Position numbers and translations under genes: made by a program
Part shown: in pieces, positions 47,501 to 59,612 of the stretch
Layout of the letters: each line of letters starts with the position of its first letter
Numbering within the stretch: the first letter of the stretch is position 1
DNA from: Centropus unirufus
Lineage: Eukaryota; Chordata; Aves; Cuculiformes; Centropidae
DNA length: 64,000 nucleotides
Assembly (NCBI GenBank): GCA_013397695.1
Contig: VYZI01000128.1
Location: forward strand, 660,478 to 724,477
Direction of reading: 5' to 3'
Notes under the pieces: model-generated
Seen by the model: the letters and a program-made list of their open reading frames with translations, nothing else
The model's database searches: none
What the model was told of the DNA's origin: nothing

Positions 47501-49420
47501 CAGAGTTATGTGTCACTAAGTCAGATCCATTTCAGGAATGATGTTGTGGCAGTCAGGGAAAAGACAAGGATGGTGAATGTTGATAGTCAATTGTATTTTA
47601 TATTCAATGCAATTAACACTTTTTTATGTGAATAGATAGTATTTTTAATGTGAAGAGGGGAGTCTGTTATTCTCTTTTTATTTCGCACTTACTGCCATAC
47701 GTTGTGTATTTTGTTCTTTTAAATAGCGTTAATATTCTTTTTTACTGCATTATACACAATAGTGCATCTCCCTTTTGATTTATAAAATATGGTTATAAGG
47801 CTAAAAGCACATACAGTATTAAAATACATTAGAATAATAGAGCCACTGTCAGTTAAAAGATCCAAAAATACAGTCCCAAATAAAATCCCAAAATGCAGTC
47901 TATGAGCTCAACGAAGTCTCTTCAAAAAGATCAGCCCTTAAAGCTTCTGGGAGAACAATCCGGGGCTTTATAATCAGCAGGAAGCTGAATTCTGAGCTCT
48001 CACAGCTCAGCACAACTCATAGCTGCCTAAATAGCTTTATAATTCAATAAGTTCATCTCATACGAAGTGTCAAAGTAGAATATGAATAGAGAAGTGACCT
48101 TTAATCAGTCACTCAAACCATAAAACTTATGTATTTGGAAACAATCTAGAAGCAACTGCAAACTTCCCTTTGAGCAATCCCACCACAGCAAGCAAGCAAG
48201 CACATCCTGTACTGAATGAAGAGACATCAGATTTAGCTCAGCTTGAATGCATTGCGGGGTGGAGATGAATCTCTGAAAGGAAAAATTGTGTTTTTCTTTG
48301 CCAAATAAATGTACAAAGACAAAACTCCTAGCTCCTGCTATAATTATTTGTCCATAAAAAAGCCAAAATCCTAGTTTGCAAACATTTAGAGCACAAATAG
48401 GTCTTTTATATTAGGTATATTTTACCAGAAGCCGTTTTCTCACAATAAAAACCCCAAGCGCTAGCAACCATTAGTGTTTGTTGTCCTTCAAAATGCATTT
48501 AGTAGCGATATCTTCCACATGAGTTTTATTGATTTTCATTTCAATAAAAGATTCATCTTTTGAATAATTTTTTTGGTGAATACTAAAGCAAATTCTTTTA
48601 ATGAAAAGATTATAAAAGATCCCATTCAACTAAGGCCACATAAACTACTTCCAAGTTATAAAAGAGAAGATTTTCTATTCATTTTTTACACACAGTTTTC
48701 ACAGATATATACAAAATATCCTTTGTAGCTGTTGCTTAAAGATACCCCTGGCTCCAAAGGATCTCTCTATACTGGACCAAAGTATGCATGTAGTGTCTGG
48801 TAGTTTGATTAAACTTAAAAAGAAAGAGGAGTACAGAAGGATGTGCAATGTGGTATGACTAGGAGAAAAGATATTTTTATGTATTTTCTCTGTGAGACTG
48901 CGTTGGTGGGGCTCATATTAATTTAATTTTATGACTGTGTTTCATCAGTGAATATTCAGTCCCTCTGTAACAGATGATTTGGGATTGCGTTGGCAGGAGC
49001 TTCAGCTTTCATTTATACATTCTGCTGTTGGTCATTTCAGGCAGCATTCAAGGAGTGTGCATGTTAAAAGGCACTCAAAGCACATTGCTACTCCTGCTTC
49101 TCACTGCCGCACACGAGGGGCGCTTTCATTTACATCCCTGGAATACAGAACTGGTCGGAGAAGAGCAAGACGAGGCCCGTGAGGCAGAGATCCTCACAGG
49201 CTCACAGTTGCATTTAGTTATTCATCATTATGCACAGAGGCTCAGGGAGGACACTCTTCCACTATATAGACTGGGGTAAAAGACAGATAGAGAGACTCAT
49301 TCTGCCAGTGAAGGCACAAAAAATATTTTAAAAGTGGTGCTCGGTAGTACACATCTCCATTTGGACATTTCTAAATGGGGACTGTGTTCATCAAGCATCT
49401 TTTGAGTAGCGGGTACTTTT

Positions 49421-49768
49421 GAATCCTAGAATCGCTAGGTTGGAAGAGACCTCCAAGATCATCAAGTCCAACCGTGCCTGTCTGCTACTAAACCACATCC
49501 CTGAGCACCTCATCTCCCCATCTTTCAAATTGCTCCAGGGATGGGGACTCCACCACCTCCCTGTGCAGCCTCTACCAGTGCCTGATGATCCTTTTGGTGA
49601 CGATTTTTTCCCTAATGTCAAATCTGAGCCTGGCGCAGCTTGAGGCTATTCCCTCTTGCCCTATCCCCTGTCAGTTGGGAAAGGATCCCAGCACCCGCCT
49701 CCCCACACCCTCCTTTCAGGCAGTTTTAGGCAGTGATGAGGTCTCCTTTCCTCCTCCTCTTCTCCAGG
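49421..49768 (-). mobile_element. CR1 LINE 3' fragment, minus strand
   Basis: The left end GAATCCTAGAATCGCTAGGT followed by TGGAAGAGACCTCCAAGATC and AAGTCCAACC is the reverse complement of a CR1 3' tail. It continues through the ACTAAACCACATCCCTGAGC region, the GCCTCTACCAGTGCCTGATG equivalent of the HWNRLPRE coding stretch, and ends near CTTCTCCAGG. Reading frames are broken by indels. The 5' end is truncated at about 49768. Frames of 74-114 codons in this span are parts of this element or shadows of it. Confidence 0.92.
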
Positions 49769-51823
49769 AAAGGAAGCCTGTACGGTCTAAGATTGACTGC
49801 TGGTTGCCATCCTGTTATGGACAACCCAACCCTCTCTACTGGCTCGGTCAGAAAGGCTTGCTGAACACAAGTGCTGTCCACAAGATCCAGAGTCATAAAA
49901 CTGTGCTTGAGAAAGATTACATAGCTTGAACACAGCTTGATGTCAACATCTGAGTGAATGAGAAGACAGGATATTTGCCTAAGAGAAAATTCTGGTATTT
50001 CTGGATTTTTGTTTTGAACAAGAAGGCAGCATTGCGACATTTGCTACTAAATTCCCCCATAACCCAGGGGAGAAAGATTTCAAACAACTCAACAGAGCGA
50101 TACAAAAGCAATATATAAAACTAAAATATGATTGTGCAATTAATAAATTTAACTTCTTAAGAAAAAGTATCAACAATTTGAGGTAATTACTGTAACTGAG
50201 ACATCAAGAGGAGGCTCTCAAGGTAGTTGTGAGGAAAGAAAAGTAGAAATCAAAAACACTCAAAATAAAGCCACATTTTGTACAGCTGTTCCCCTTCCAC
50301 TGCAAGCAGACAAAAAGTAGAATTCATCCTTTCCTTATAACATTTCTTTTAACATCAGTTAAATGGAGAGGCCTACAAAGTTTCTCAATTCCTTCTTCCA
50401 AAACACTCCAGTCCAATCCTCATAAAAATCAAAATTAAAAAGTGAGGAATCATTTACAAAGGACCCCTAATAAAACCTGGACACCCACTTCCACATTTTA
50501 TTTCATGGTAAAATGCTTCTAGAGTTTCTCCTCAGAAATCATCAATATAGCCCCAAGAGACCAAATGACATCTTTGTGACGGGCTATTTATCTCTATCTC
50601 ACTTATGTCAGGAAAATTTGTACTAAAAGCATGACAAATGATTCTTGAATTTGTAATATCTAATTCATGTGATATAACTAACTGCTCAGTGATATATTAA
50701 TGTCAATCTCAGTTAAACTGGTCCAATTTTGTTTCAGTTGCTACCAGAAATGAATGTCACCCTTCCAATCTGTATTCATTTTGAATATATTGAGTGTAAT
50801 GCAGTACAATGTTACCTTCCAAAAACAATTTATGATGGTTTTAGTACGTATATATACATGTTAATATTTTGAACTCTACCAGCCGTGCAGCCAGTGAGGA
50901 ATTAAACCAGGAAGTTTAACAAAAGCTTTTCTCTTTAGCTCTATCAAGGATACGAACAGAGCATGAGGCTGTGAACCATTTTTTAATGAGGGTCAGTTGC
51001 TAATGCAATGTGGCAAAATTCAGAACAATGCTGGCGTTTTTGAAAGAATGGAGAGGAAAAATGGTCAAAGCAAATTTCACTGAAGAAAAAGAAGCAAGAA
51101 AAGGTCTGAGACGGCTATATTCTTGTTGGTCCTTTTAGGTCATTCTAGTTTATATGGGTCTACAGAATTGTGTCATGAAATGAAGAAAGAACACATAATT
51201 AGAAGAGTAAAGTTACTTTTTGAGGGAAGGGAGGGGGAAATGTATCCTGTGCAGGGGCTGCAGGGGAAATGTAGGTATGCAAGGAATGAGGAACACGTGG
51301 AGAAAAAAAGTGGGAGCCATGAAGAACTCGCAGGCTTGAAAACAGACCGCTAAAGAAATGTAGCATGAAAAAGGGGAAAAAAAATCTTAGGGGGACAGGA
51401 CAGGTCAAAGACTGACAATGGAGGGCATGGTTTAGCAGGAGAAATGAAGCATAACCAGAGGCTATTTTGGTCATATGAAACAGTGAAAATAGGTGGCAAA
51501 TAAATGTTAAATGTTTTAAAATGTTAACATTCAAGGAATCCCATGGTGTGCAACTGCCCCACCCCCAAAAGGCTTTCTTAAGCAGGCTTTGTGTGACAAT
51601 TCTGAAATTACAACTCCTAAGTAAATTAATTTCCCAGTCATGAGGTTGCTAAATTATAGGTCTAGGTGAAGCAAGAGGTTATCTCTCTTATGAGATTTAG
51701 TGGCTGCAAGCCAATTTCTAAAAGATTTTCGATTTTCTCTGGCTTGCAGATAGATGAAAACTGTTAACCAGTAGTGTCAACTTTCAAAACAGGACTTAGA
51801 TGTTTATAAGTTTTTAGCAAATT

Positions 51824-51842
51824 GAAATAATAATAATAATAG
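51824..51842. repeat. (AAT)n simple repeat
   Basis: Five to six AAT units, slightly interrupted by AGT at the right end. Confidence 0.8.
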
Positions 51843-54800
51843 TAATGCGGTATATGATTTTTTCTTGCACATCTTGCACAGATACAACTTCTGAGCCTCA
51901 TTTCATGCTTCCAATACACACTTGACATTTCACAACTAACCATTTCACTGAAAGATCAAGTTAAACGCACATATCAAAGAGTGCGGCATAGTGAATGGTT
52001 TAGGAACAGGAAAATTAAGAATAATTAAATGTAATAAAGATTTTCTGGAGAGTATAAAGGAAATTTCAGCTCCTCTTTAACCTTAAATTCATCTCCATCC
52101 CTGCCACAAACCAGGAGATACTTCCCAAGTAATTGTGTTACAGTTTTCTAGGGTTTATGGGATTGTTGATAAACAGGGAGCTTATTATAGATTGTAAAGA
52201 AGCTCTGAATAGGGTTGGTCCCTGTTTCACTATATTTAAGAAGATAAATTAGTTGCAGGTAGAACACTGAAATACAAAAATGAATTTTCAAAATTTTTGT
52301 CTTAACATGAACATGGCCAAAAGCAACACCCAAACTCTTGTCATGGTGATATCAGGAGCGATGATACCACTTTATAAATGCTCTCTGTGTTCTGCAGCCT
52401 TGATTTTCTTGCAGTTACCATCCCTACAGTCTTATGAAAGGGGTTTTTTTTGCTGGTCCAATACGTTACCTGCTACAGCTGTACATTTCCTCAATATCTT
52501 AATTCATGAACGATCACTTGCTGAACAGTGCCTCATGGGTTGTTGATCACAGTGTGCAAATATTTACAATCAGCAAGGGCATACAATTATGACGAATTGC
52601 CACAGTTTAAGTGAAAATTAAGAAACTTCTAGAATCAGATTGGGCACATTTTCCTCCATTAACATGATGCAGTAATAAGCCAATGAACAATAAGCCCTTG
52701 CCAAGTGCCAAGAAGATAATTTTCCCTTTTATATTGCATTTCAGTGAGCACATAATGACAAAATGTCTTTCATAGTTTGTACTGCTTTATCTCGTGATGG
52801 TTTATACAGTAAGAGTCAAGCAGCTACATGGCTGCTCCAGCAATAGTGCCACAGTAAGCAAAGGAAACCTTCACTATCCCCCAATCAAACTTACATTTTT
52901 GAAGATGTGCCCCCTCAGACCAGATCTTTCCACTAAACTTTGCACGCCAGACTTGGACGTTTCCACTCTCAGTTCATATTCACGTAGCAGAATTATTTAG
53001 ACAAGCTCCAATTTCCCCACTCCGGAATGGGAGAGAAAAGTGTATGGTGCTGCCAGGCAGAAGATTGTATCTTCGTTTTGGTGGAGGTTTCAGGCTCCTC
53101 AGAGAGCCCGTGGTTGTGGCTGTCACTCTCTGCCACACTCAGAGGCTTTTTTTATTGTCCCTGTCAGTTAGCAGCCCAAGGTTACTGCCAGCTCTCTGTC
53201 AGTGCTTTGATTTTTGTCAGCTATGGCCAGGTCCTTTTAGTTATCTGCTATCTTTTCAGCTTTGTTCAGCCTGAGCTCTACTTGTCTACTAATTAGCTCT
53301 TTGGAGATTTCCCTTTTAAAACTCACTATCACAGAGGACAGGAACCGTTCAAAAGTTTTGTGCTTCATAGAAATTCCATATTCATCCACATCCCATACAG
53401 CCATCTTTTTAAAATTAAAAGTGGCAGGTCAGGCCAATTTAAGGTATATAAGCAGCACAGCCTGTAAAAAGATACCTTTAGGTTCTTGATCAGGTATGTA
53501 GATGAATGACAGAAAAAGAAAAAAGGTTTCCAATGAAAGGACCAAGGTGTACAAATAAAAAAAGAAACTATCATTCTGTGTAACATATTCTCATTTTCTT
53601 TATCTTCTGGTGTGCAAATATTGTGCTAGCTGAATATAAAAGTAGCACAACTTTAGGGTACAAAAAAAACCCACACTGTAACAACATCAAGAGTGGTCTT
53701 ACATCAAGGAGGGCCCTGAGGATGTCTTTGTTGTCAACTTCAGAAGAAAAGAGAGGAACAGAAGAGGAAACTGGCAGAAGGAATAGATGCCAAAGAGAAC
53801 TCAAAGGATTAGGTCCGGGTGAGGTGATCGGTATTCGAAAACAGTCTGCCTTCTGGCTCTGATCTAAGGGAATAGGCTGGCAGCAAAGCCAGAGGGCATA
53901 ACAGCACAAACACACCTTCAGCACACTGCTGGAGGCTTGCCTCAGTGCCTTAAAAATTGTGGTAGCAATTAGAAATAAAGGTATAGAGGAGCAATAGGCA
54001 AAAGTGTTCCATTTGTGAATAAAAGTCCTCTTTTTCATAATACTCAGTCTACTTGTATCTTTTTTTCCTTCTTTTTTTGCCACTTAGTACGTTTTTCTTG
54101 TGGTATCTCATTGGTGCTCTAAGTTGCGCCTACATTGCACTTACATAGTGTTAATGCCTGGAAGATGAAAGTAAAAACCTTTGAATATATTAATGCTATA
54201 ACACAGATGTCTTACTTTTTATACTCTTTTTTTAGAAATATGGTGTGGTTAATAATGATGCAGATTGTGCTGGATGGATGAGCAGATGAAACAGGGGAAT
54301 ACAGATTAAATAAAAATTTCTTCAAAGCTTACGTTTGCTTCATAATTTAACTTCTGTACTTGTCATGATAGTAGTAGCTAGGTGCAACCATACATAATCA
54401 CATTGTTCTAAAATATCCTGGTGAAACAGAACAAACCTAATCTAAACAGCACTGCCACCCTTGCTCAGATAACTGTGAAATAAAAGTAATTAGAAACTGT
54501 CAGCTTGGCTCCATGGTTGATGATAATTAGGAATCTATAGTTACAATAAAAAGTACACAAACAATTTTACAGTTGAGAACCAATCATTTCTTACTGAAGG
54601 CAAGGCCGCAAAGAGACCATGGAGTGATCTCTCTAAACCTCCTTTTATGACATAACTTCCCATGCAATTTCTTATTCTTCTCCTCCTGTATTTGTCATGT
54701 GCATTGGACACCAGGAAGATACACAGATTTAGGAGTTTTTGCTTTGCTACCAGGAAAGCTTCCTTCTCAAGTCACTCCTAACCCTGGTGCTGTTTGGCCA

Positions 54801-55578
54801 GCGTGTGGTAACTCTGCCTCCGCAGAGCACACACACTGAGATCTTGTTCTTTAGGATTCAGGTTTACAACGACCTAGGTATTACAAGGAGTTACTGGTAT
54901 AAAGGATCTTATTCTTTGAATTCATCATGTACATGAGGTCCTTTGCTCCTAATGTCTAGGCAGACCAATGGAACAGCAAACATTTAATTTTTTTTGTTGT
55001 TTACATCTTTGGATATTTTCAGCCTCTCTTAAAACCGTCTCTTAACAAGTCTGGTTGGTAGATTTGGAAGCTTTACTTATTTTTTTCTCTGCCTTGCAGG
55101 TTGAAAATTTCAAATATATTCTATCACAATATAAAACTCTGCTCTTCTTTCAGTTGGATATAGACCATAAATGTCTTCTTTGATAGATTAATCTAAATTA
55201 GGTCATATTAGTGGCATAAAAATAACATCTATTATAGCTGTGTGTGTTGAATGCATTTTGCAGACACTCCTACTGGTTTTAAGAAAAGTTCTGGCGAGTC
55301 ATACTCATTTACAAATCGATTCATAATCTTCAAATTGGAAAATTGAACTGGCCAAATTTTTCATTTGGAAAACCCTTTCATTATTTTCAAAATTTACATT
55401 CGGATCAAAACTGCTGTTATTGATGGAAAGATACCTGGAGCACTTTTTGGAGAAGCAACAACCGAAACACTTTCTCATTGGCATCACATTGTTTGTCCTG
55501 ACTGTCTGAATCTAGCATTTGTGCATTAAACGGCTGGCCACTTGCTCCTGGAGTCTCATTCAGGATACACTAAGCTGA

Positions 55579-55583
55579 AGCAG
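55579..55583 (+). repeat. Target-site duplication, left copy
   Basis: AGCAG directly before the LTR; the identical pentamer follows the LTR at 56115-56119. Confidence 0.88.
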
Positions 55584-56114
55584 TGTGCAGCGTTTGGCTG
55601 GGATAGAGTTAATTTTCCTCATAGTAGCCAGTATGGGGCTATGGTTTGGATTTCTGCTAGAAACGGTGTTGATAAAGATGTTTTAGTTATTGCAGAGCAG
55701 TGCTTACAGAGAGTCAAGGCCTTCTCTGCTCCTCACCCCACCCCACCAGTGAGCAGGATCATCCAACCCCAGCTGATCAAAGTCATATTCCATACCAAAT
55801 GACATTATGCTCAGCATATAAAACTGGGGAAAGAAGAAGAAAAAAAAGGGGGATGTCTGGAGTTATGTGTACCCAAGTAACCATTACCTGTGATGGAGCA
55901 CCGCTTTCCTGGCGGTGGCTGAACACTCGACTGCTGATGAGAAATAGTGCATAAATTCCTTGGTTTTATTTACTTGCATGCGCAGCTTTTGCTTTACCTA
56001 TTAATCAGTCTTTATCTGAACCCATATGTTTTCTCAATTTTACCTCTCTGATTCTCTTCCCCATTCCACCAGAGCGGGTGGCATTTAGTTGCCAGCTGGG
56101 ATTAAACCACTACA
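55584..56114 (+). mobile_element. Solo LTR of the same avian ERV family, plus orientation
   Basis: The element starts TGTGCAGCGTTTGGCTGGGA, followed by TAGAGTTAATTTTC, and ends GCTGGGATTAAACCACTACA. A perfect 5-bp direct repeat AGCAG flanks it (55579-55583 and 56115-56119), which defines both ends exactly. Landmarks in promoter order are a TATA-like ATATAAAA at 55816-55823, a TTGCATGCGCAGCTTTTGCT segment, a degraded polyadenylation signal ATTAAT at 56000-56005, and CAGTCTTTATCTGAACCC. It is the counterpart in opposite orientation of the LTR at 32257-32822. No internal viral genes are present. The 5-bp duplication favours an ERVL-type integrase. Confidence 0.93.
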
Positions 56115-56119
56115 AGCAG
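56115..56119 (+). repeat. Target-site duplication, right copy
   Basis: AGCAG directly after the terminal CA of the LTR, identical to the left copy. Confidence 0.88.
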
Positions 56120-59100
56120 TTATGTCTGTGTTGCATCTTTGTTCAACCAACACCTTAAATATTTGGAAGCAATTTAATTCAGAAAACTTACAGATATTTA
56201 TAGTCTCTTAGTCTCTCCTTCCTCACCGGAAAGATTACGTAGCTCAGGTATGGGCAGCTGTTGCTTTGCCTTAGCCTTTCCAAGATCAAGGGATACTCAG
56301 GCAGCAAGTGACCGCTGGGTATCACTGTTGGTAGTCATTATTTCTCTTGTTTTTTCCTTATTCCAGTTATGCTTCCCTACCTTGCTCTCAGAAGCAAAAG
56401 GATCTTGCAGTCATGGTCTACCTTGAGTTTCTGCTAAATTCTAATTAATATACCTGAGCATGCTGATTACCTGGCTATTTATCTCAAGGAGCCCTCTTAG
56501 GATATTTGGCTGGCAGCATTAATATTCTTCCACAGCAAATTTAATTCATATTGTCTCTCTCAGACATCAATTTGTACTCTGTAGTGGGGAGATTAGGGTA
56601 AGTAATTGCTTGCTTAACACACAATTGCTTGGTTGTAAGTCAGTCTGAGCTTTTGCCAGCCAACTCAGACATTTCCTCAATTGCAGGCATCTGTTATTTA
56701 GCTCATTTCAGCACCATCCTGTATAAATGAATTGCTCTATGCAAATGTATTTTGTCAGGTTTTCCACTGGCTGTCAGGCTGCTTACCCAACTCAAGATCT
56801 TTGTATCTTCACTGAGCTTTTCCACTTGCTTATACTGAGAGCATTTAATGCATCAGTTGAATCATTTCATCTAGTTCTAGTACTACATGTCTGACAGACT
56901 TTACAGTCCTTGAAGTACCTCTCAGTAATCTTTTAATAGCTTTGTTCCAAGGTGCACATTTGCTTTGACTGATTTTATTTCTCCTTCCATGATTATTTTA
57001 TGGATTGTTTGCCCTATTATAACAACTAAGGCAACGCAGACCCTGCAGTTGAGCAGTGATTTGGCAAGTCAGAAAAAGGATTCCTACAAAATCAGGATTA
57101 CCAGGAAACGTGCAGTATGCTTGGGGATTTTGAGAAATGCCTTATTGGATGGGCACTGGCAGATTAGTTGTACCGGACAGTAACAGAAAGAGGAACCATA
57201 AGAGATATTATTATTAAATCAACTTTAACTAGTGGACAAAACAATGATGGGTGCAGGCACCACGCTGCTCCTTTCACATATTCATCCTGCTCTCCCTGAG
57301 CAGGGTTGTATTTCCACACAGGGAACAGCAGCTCCTAAGGTTACACTGTGTGTCGTGGCTACGGGAAGAACTAGGGAATTCTGTGAGTTCAGCAGAATCA
57401 CAACGTTTGTTGAAATAAAATGCTTCTAGCACTTTTGGCCATAGAAAGAAAAATTCCAGAATGTGATCTAAGTTAAATAAAATCACTGATACCTGCTTGT
57501 GTTTGTGGAGAACTTTCTTAATATTTGCGTATGATAAAGATTGATTTATTAATCTCTTCACTGGTTTAAATGGCAAGCAAACCCCATCCCAGCAGAACAG
57601 AACTATCCCTTGCTTTCTGTTACAATCACGTACTTAAGCAAAATGGCAACATTTTTTTATGGGCATGAAACCCACATTTGAAAACAGAAGTTAATTCAAA
57701 ATATTGAACAAAACACATCCCGATTAACATGTTTCATTTTCTCTGCAGGCAAACATCTATTTTGCTGCAAGAAGAGAGTAAGAAAAGCAACAAAGTTCCC
57801 ATAAACACAATTTCATGTTGTTCTACCTGTCATATTTGAAGGGCAATACGGGCCATTTACTGGGGATAAGAAGATCTCTCTAGGGAAAGGACAGGGTCTT
57901 GTCAACACTAAACTCGCAAGAACTTCATTAAAGAGAACAGACAATATTTCTCCAGGGCTTTTTACAAATACTGAAGTTCCTAGAACCTATTTTTAAGAGA
58001 TGTAACTATTAACAACCTCACTTTACAGAGTTGAAACCAAGCCAGTTTTGATTAAACATTTGTTAGTAGTCTTTATTTTAGATACCTTGCATGTTAGATG
58101 CACAGGTCTATATTTCCTCCTGCCGCCCTCTTCCTTCATCTAAAAGATGCTGGGGCTCCCAGATCTACAGCTAAGAAGAGTTGCTTTAGTGCTCAGTGTC
58201 ACAGAAAATTAAACACAAATTATTTCAGGTAGAATTCCAAATATTAAAAGTGTTGGTGCAAGAAACTGGGTTCTCAGCATCTTACATAGGTCTTTGAGCT
58301 TTGATTTTCTCTAGCTCAGCACTGCTGCATCAGAAATTCACAGTGCTGCCATCGTGTATATATGTGAGTGCAAAAAATCTTTTATAGAAAAGGCCAAAGG
58401 GCAAACAGCCACTGCATAAATACCTTGAAAGTCAATCTCTGAAGCAAAGAATGGTTATGGGGACATCTACAGTCTTTCAAATAGACAAGAACCTACTTTG
58501 CTTCTTCTCTGAGCTTTTTAGGCATGGATTGGTGCAAATTGAAATCCCGAAGCCATGCCTGGTGCTTTGATGAACCATGGAGTAAGAGGCCCTGCACTCA
58601 GAACCTGTACTGCAGTAATGTTATTTGATTTCAGCTGCCTACGCTGCAGCAGAGCCTCTTTTCATCACATCACGAAACTTTGTAGACATATCCTAAAGAA
58701 GAGCTATTGCATTAGCCTCTTGGAAACAAAGAAATATAATTTACAGAAGCCTCCTCTTCCTTCTCTCATGATCGGTCTCACACATTTTTGCTCTATGCCA
58801 AATCATTTTTATGTCCTTTTTTTCTTTCTAAAATTAATATTTTATTTTTTTCAAAGAGTGAAGCTGCTCTGCAAGGTGATGAGTTCTGTGGAGAGAAAGC
58901 ACAGCAGGAGTTCTGGAAGCTTGGGAGTTTTCCACGTCACCATTTTTTCCTGGCTGTGAGTACAGCAAAATAATTAAGTTCCTTGTAATTAATAAAATAT
59001 GAAATCTGCCTAATTTCTAAATCTGTATATGCAATGATACATTAAAAAATGGTGATTCACCTGGTTTGTACTGCAAAGATAAAGCGGCACACGTTACTTC

Positions 59101-59500
59101 TTTTAAGCAGTTAAAAGAAGTCCAACAGTAAATATAGTGTATATACCGGACTGGTTTTTATTTCCTAAGTTATCCAAATCTCACTCACATGGCACTACAT
59201 AGCAGGTATTTTCATGATTTTGTCTGCTGATTTGGGAAATAAGGAAGGGCTTATCACTCTATCTTTTAAATAGCAGCAAGAATTTAAAAGTTCTACTGGC
59301 CTTGGGCCACCCCTGTGTCAGACTAAATGAAACGGCACAACCTGAAGCCAAGGTCCCCACATTTGTTCCCCTCTAAACCTGCATTAAAGGTAATTTGTGC
59401 TGTAACATTTTCAGAAAGCCCCAAAGGCCACAGTGAGGTTGGTAGGGACTTGTGATTACGTTTAGCAGTTGCACAAGTGGTCTGCACATATTAATGTCCC
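56120..59500. other. Gene-free interval
   Basis: AT-rich sequence without a recognised gene or repeat. The largest frame (58555-58959, plus, 134 codons) has no domain I recognise and lacks supporting context. Confidence 0.45.
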
Positions 59501-59612
59501 ATGCACAATTAGAAAATTTGCTGATGATGCCAAACCAGGAGGTGGTGCTCACTTTCTTGAGGGATAAGAGGCCTTGCGGCAGGATCTAAACAGATTGGAG
59601 CATTGGGATGAA
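59501..59612 (+). mobile_element. CR1 LINE internal fragment (RT catalytic region)
   Basis: The plus strand reads RKFADDAKPGG followed by LEG and LRQDLNRLEHWD in one frame, interrupted by a stop. This is the CR1 reverse-transcriptase catalytic FADD block and the following helix, usually FADDTKLGG...LQRDLDRLEKW. Only about 110 bp remain and neither the 5' nor the 3' end of CR1 is present, so it is a doubly truncated piece. Confidence 0.82.

Larger units (their letters stand above)
32823..49420. other. Gene-free interval with possible conserved non-coding elements
   Basis: About 16.6 kb with no gene or recognised transposon. One ambiguous base (N) is at 33712 within a T-rich stretch. Minor repeats are a 20-bp tandem duplication at 47461-47500 and A-rich tracts near 45755-45776. 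Segments at about 40171-40370, 42105-42330, 46060-46160 and 48960-49290 have balanced composition or dense homeodomain-type ATTA/TAAT cores and look more like regulatory DNA than the surroundings. Open frames here (largest about 109 codons) carry no recognised domain. Confidence 0.4.
49769..55583. other. Gene-free interval
   Basis: About 5.8 kb of AT-rich sequence. It contains the longest open frame of the window (53571-54083, minus, 170 codons), which is hydrophobic and Ser/Leu-rich with no recognisable motif and no promoter or splice context. An (AAT)n tract is at about 51824-51842. Nothing else was recognised. Confidence 0.45.

Noticed and set aside
32257..56114. A single full-length provirus bounded by the two LTRs
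   Set aside because: The LTRs are in opposite orientation, each has its own flanking 5-mers, and no gag-pol-env remnants lie between them.
58555..58959. 134-codon plus-strand frame
   Set aside because: No recognisable domain and the C-terminal half is translated T-rich low-complexity DNA.
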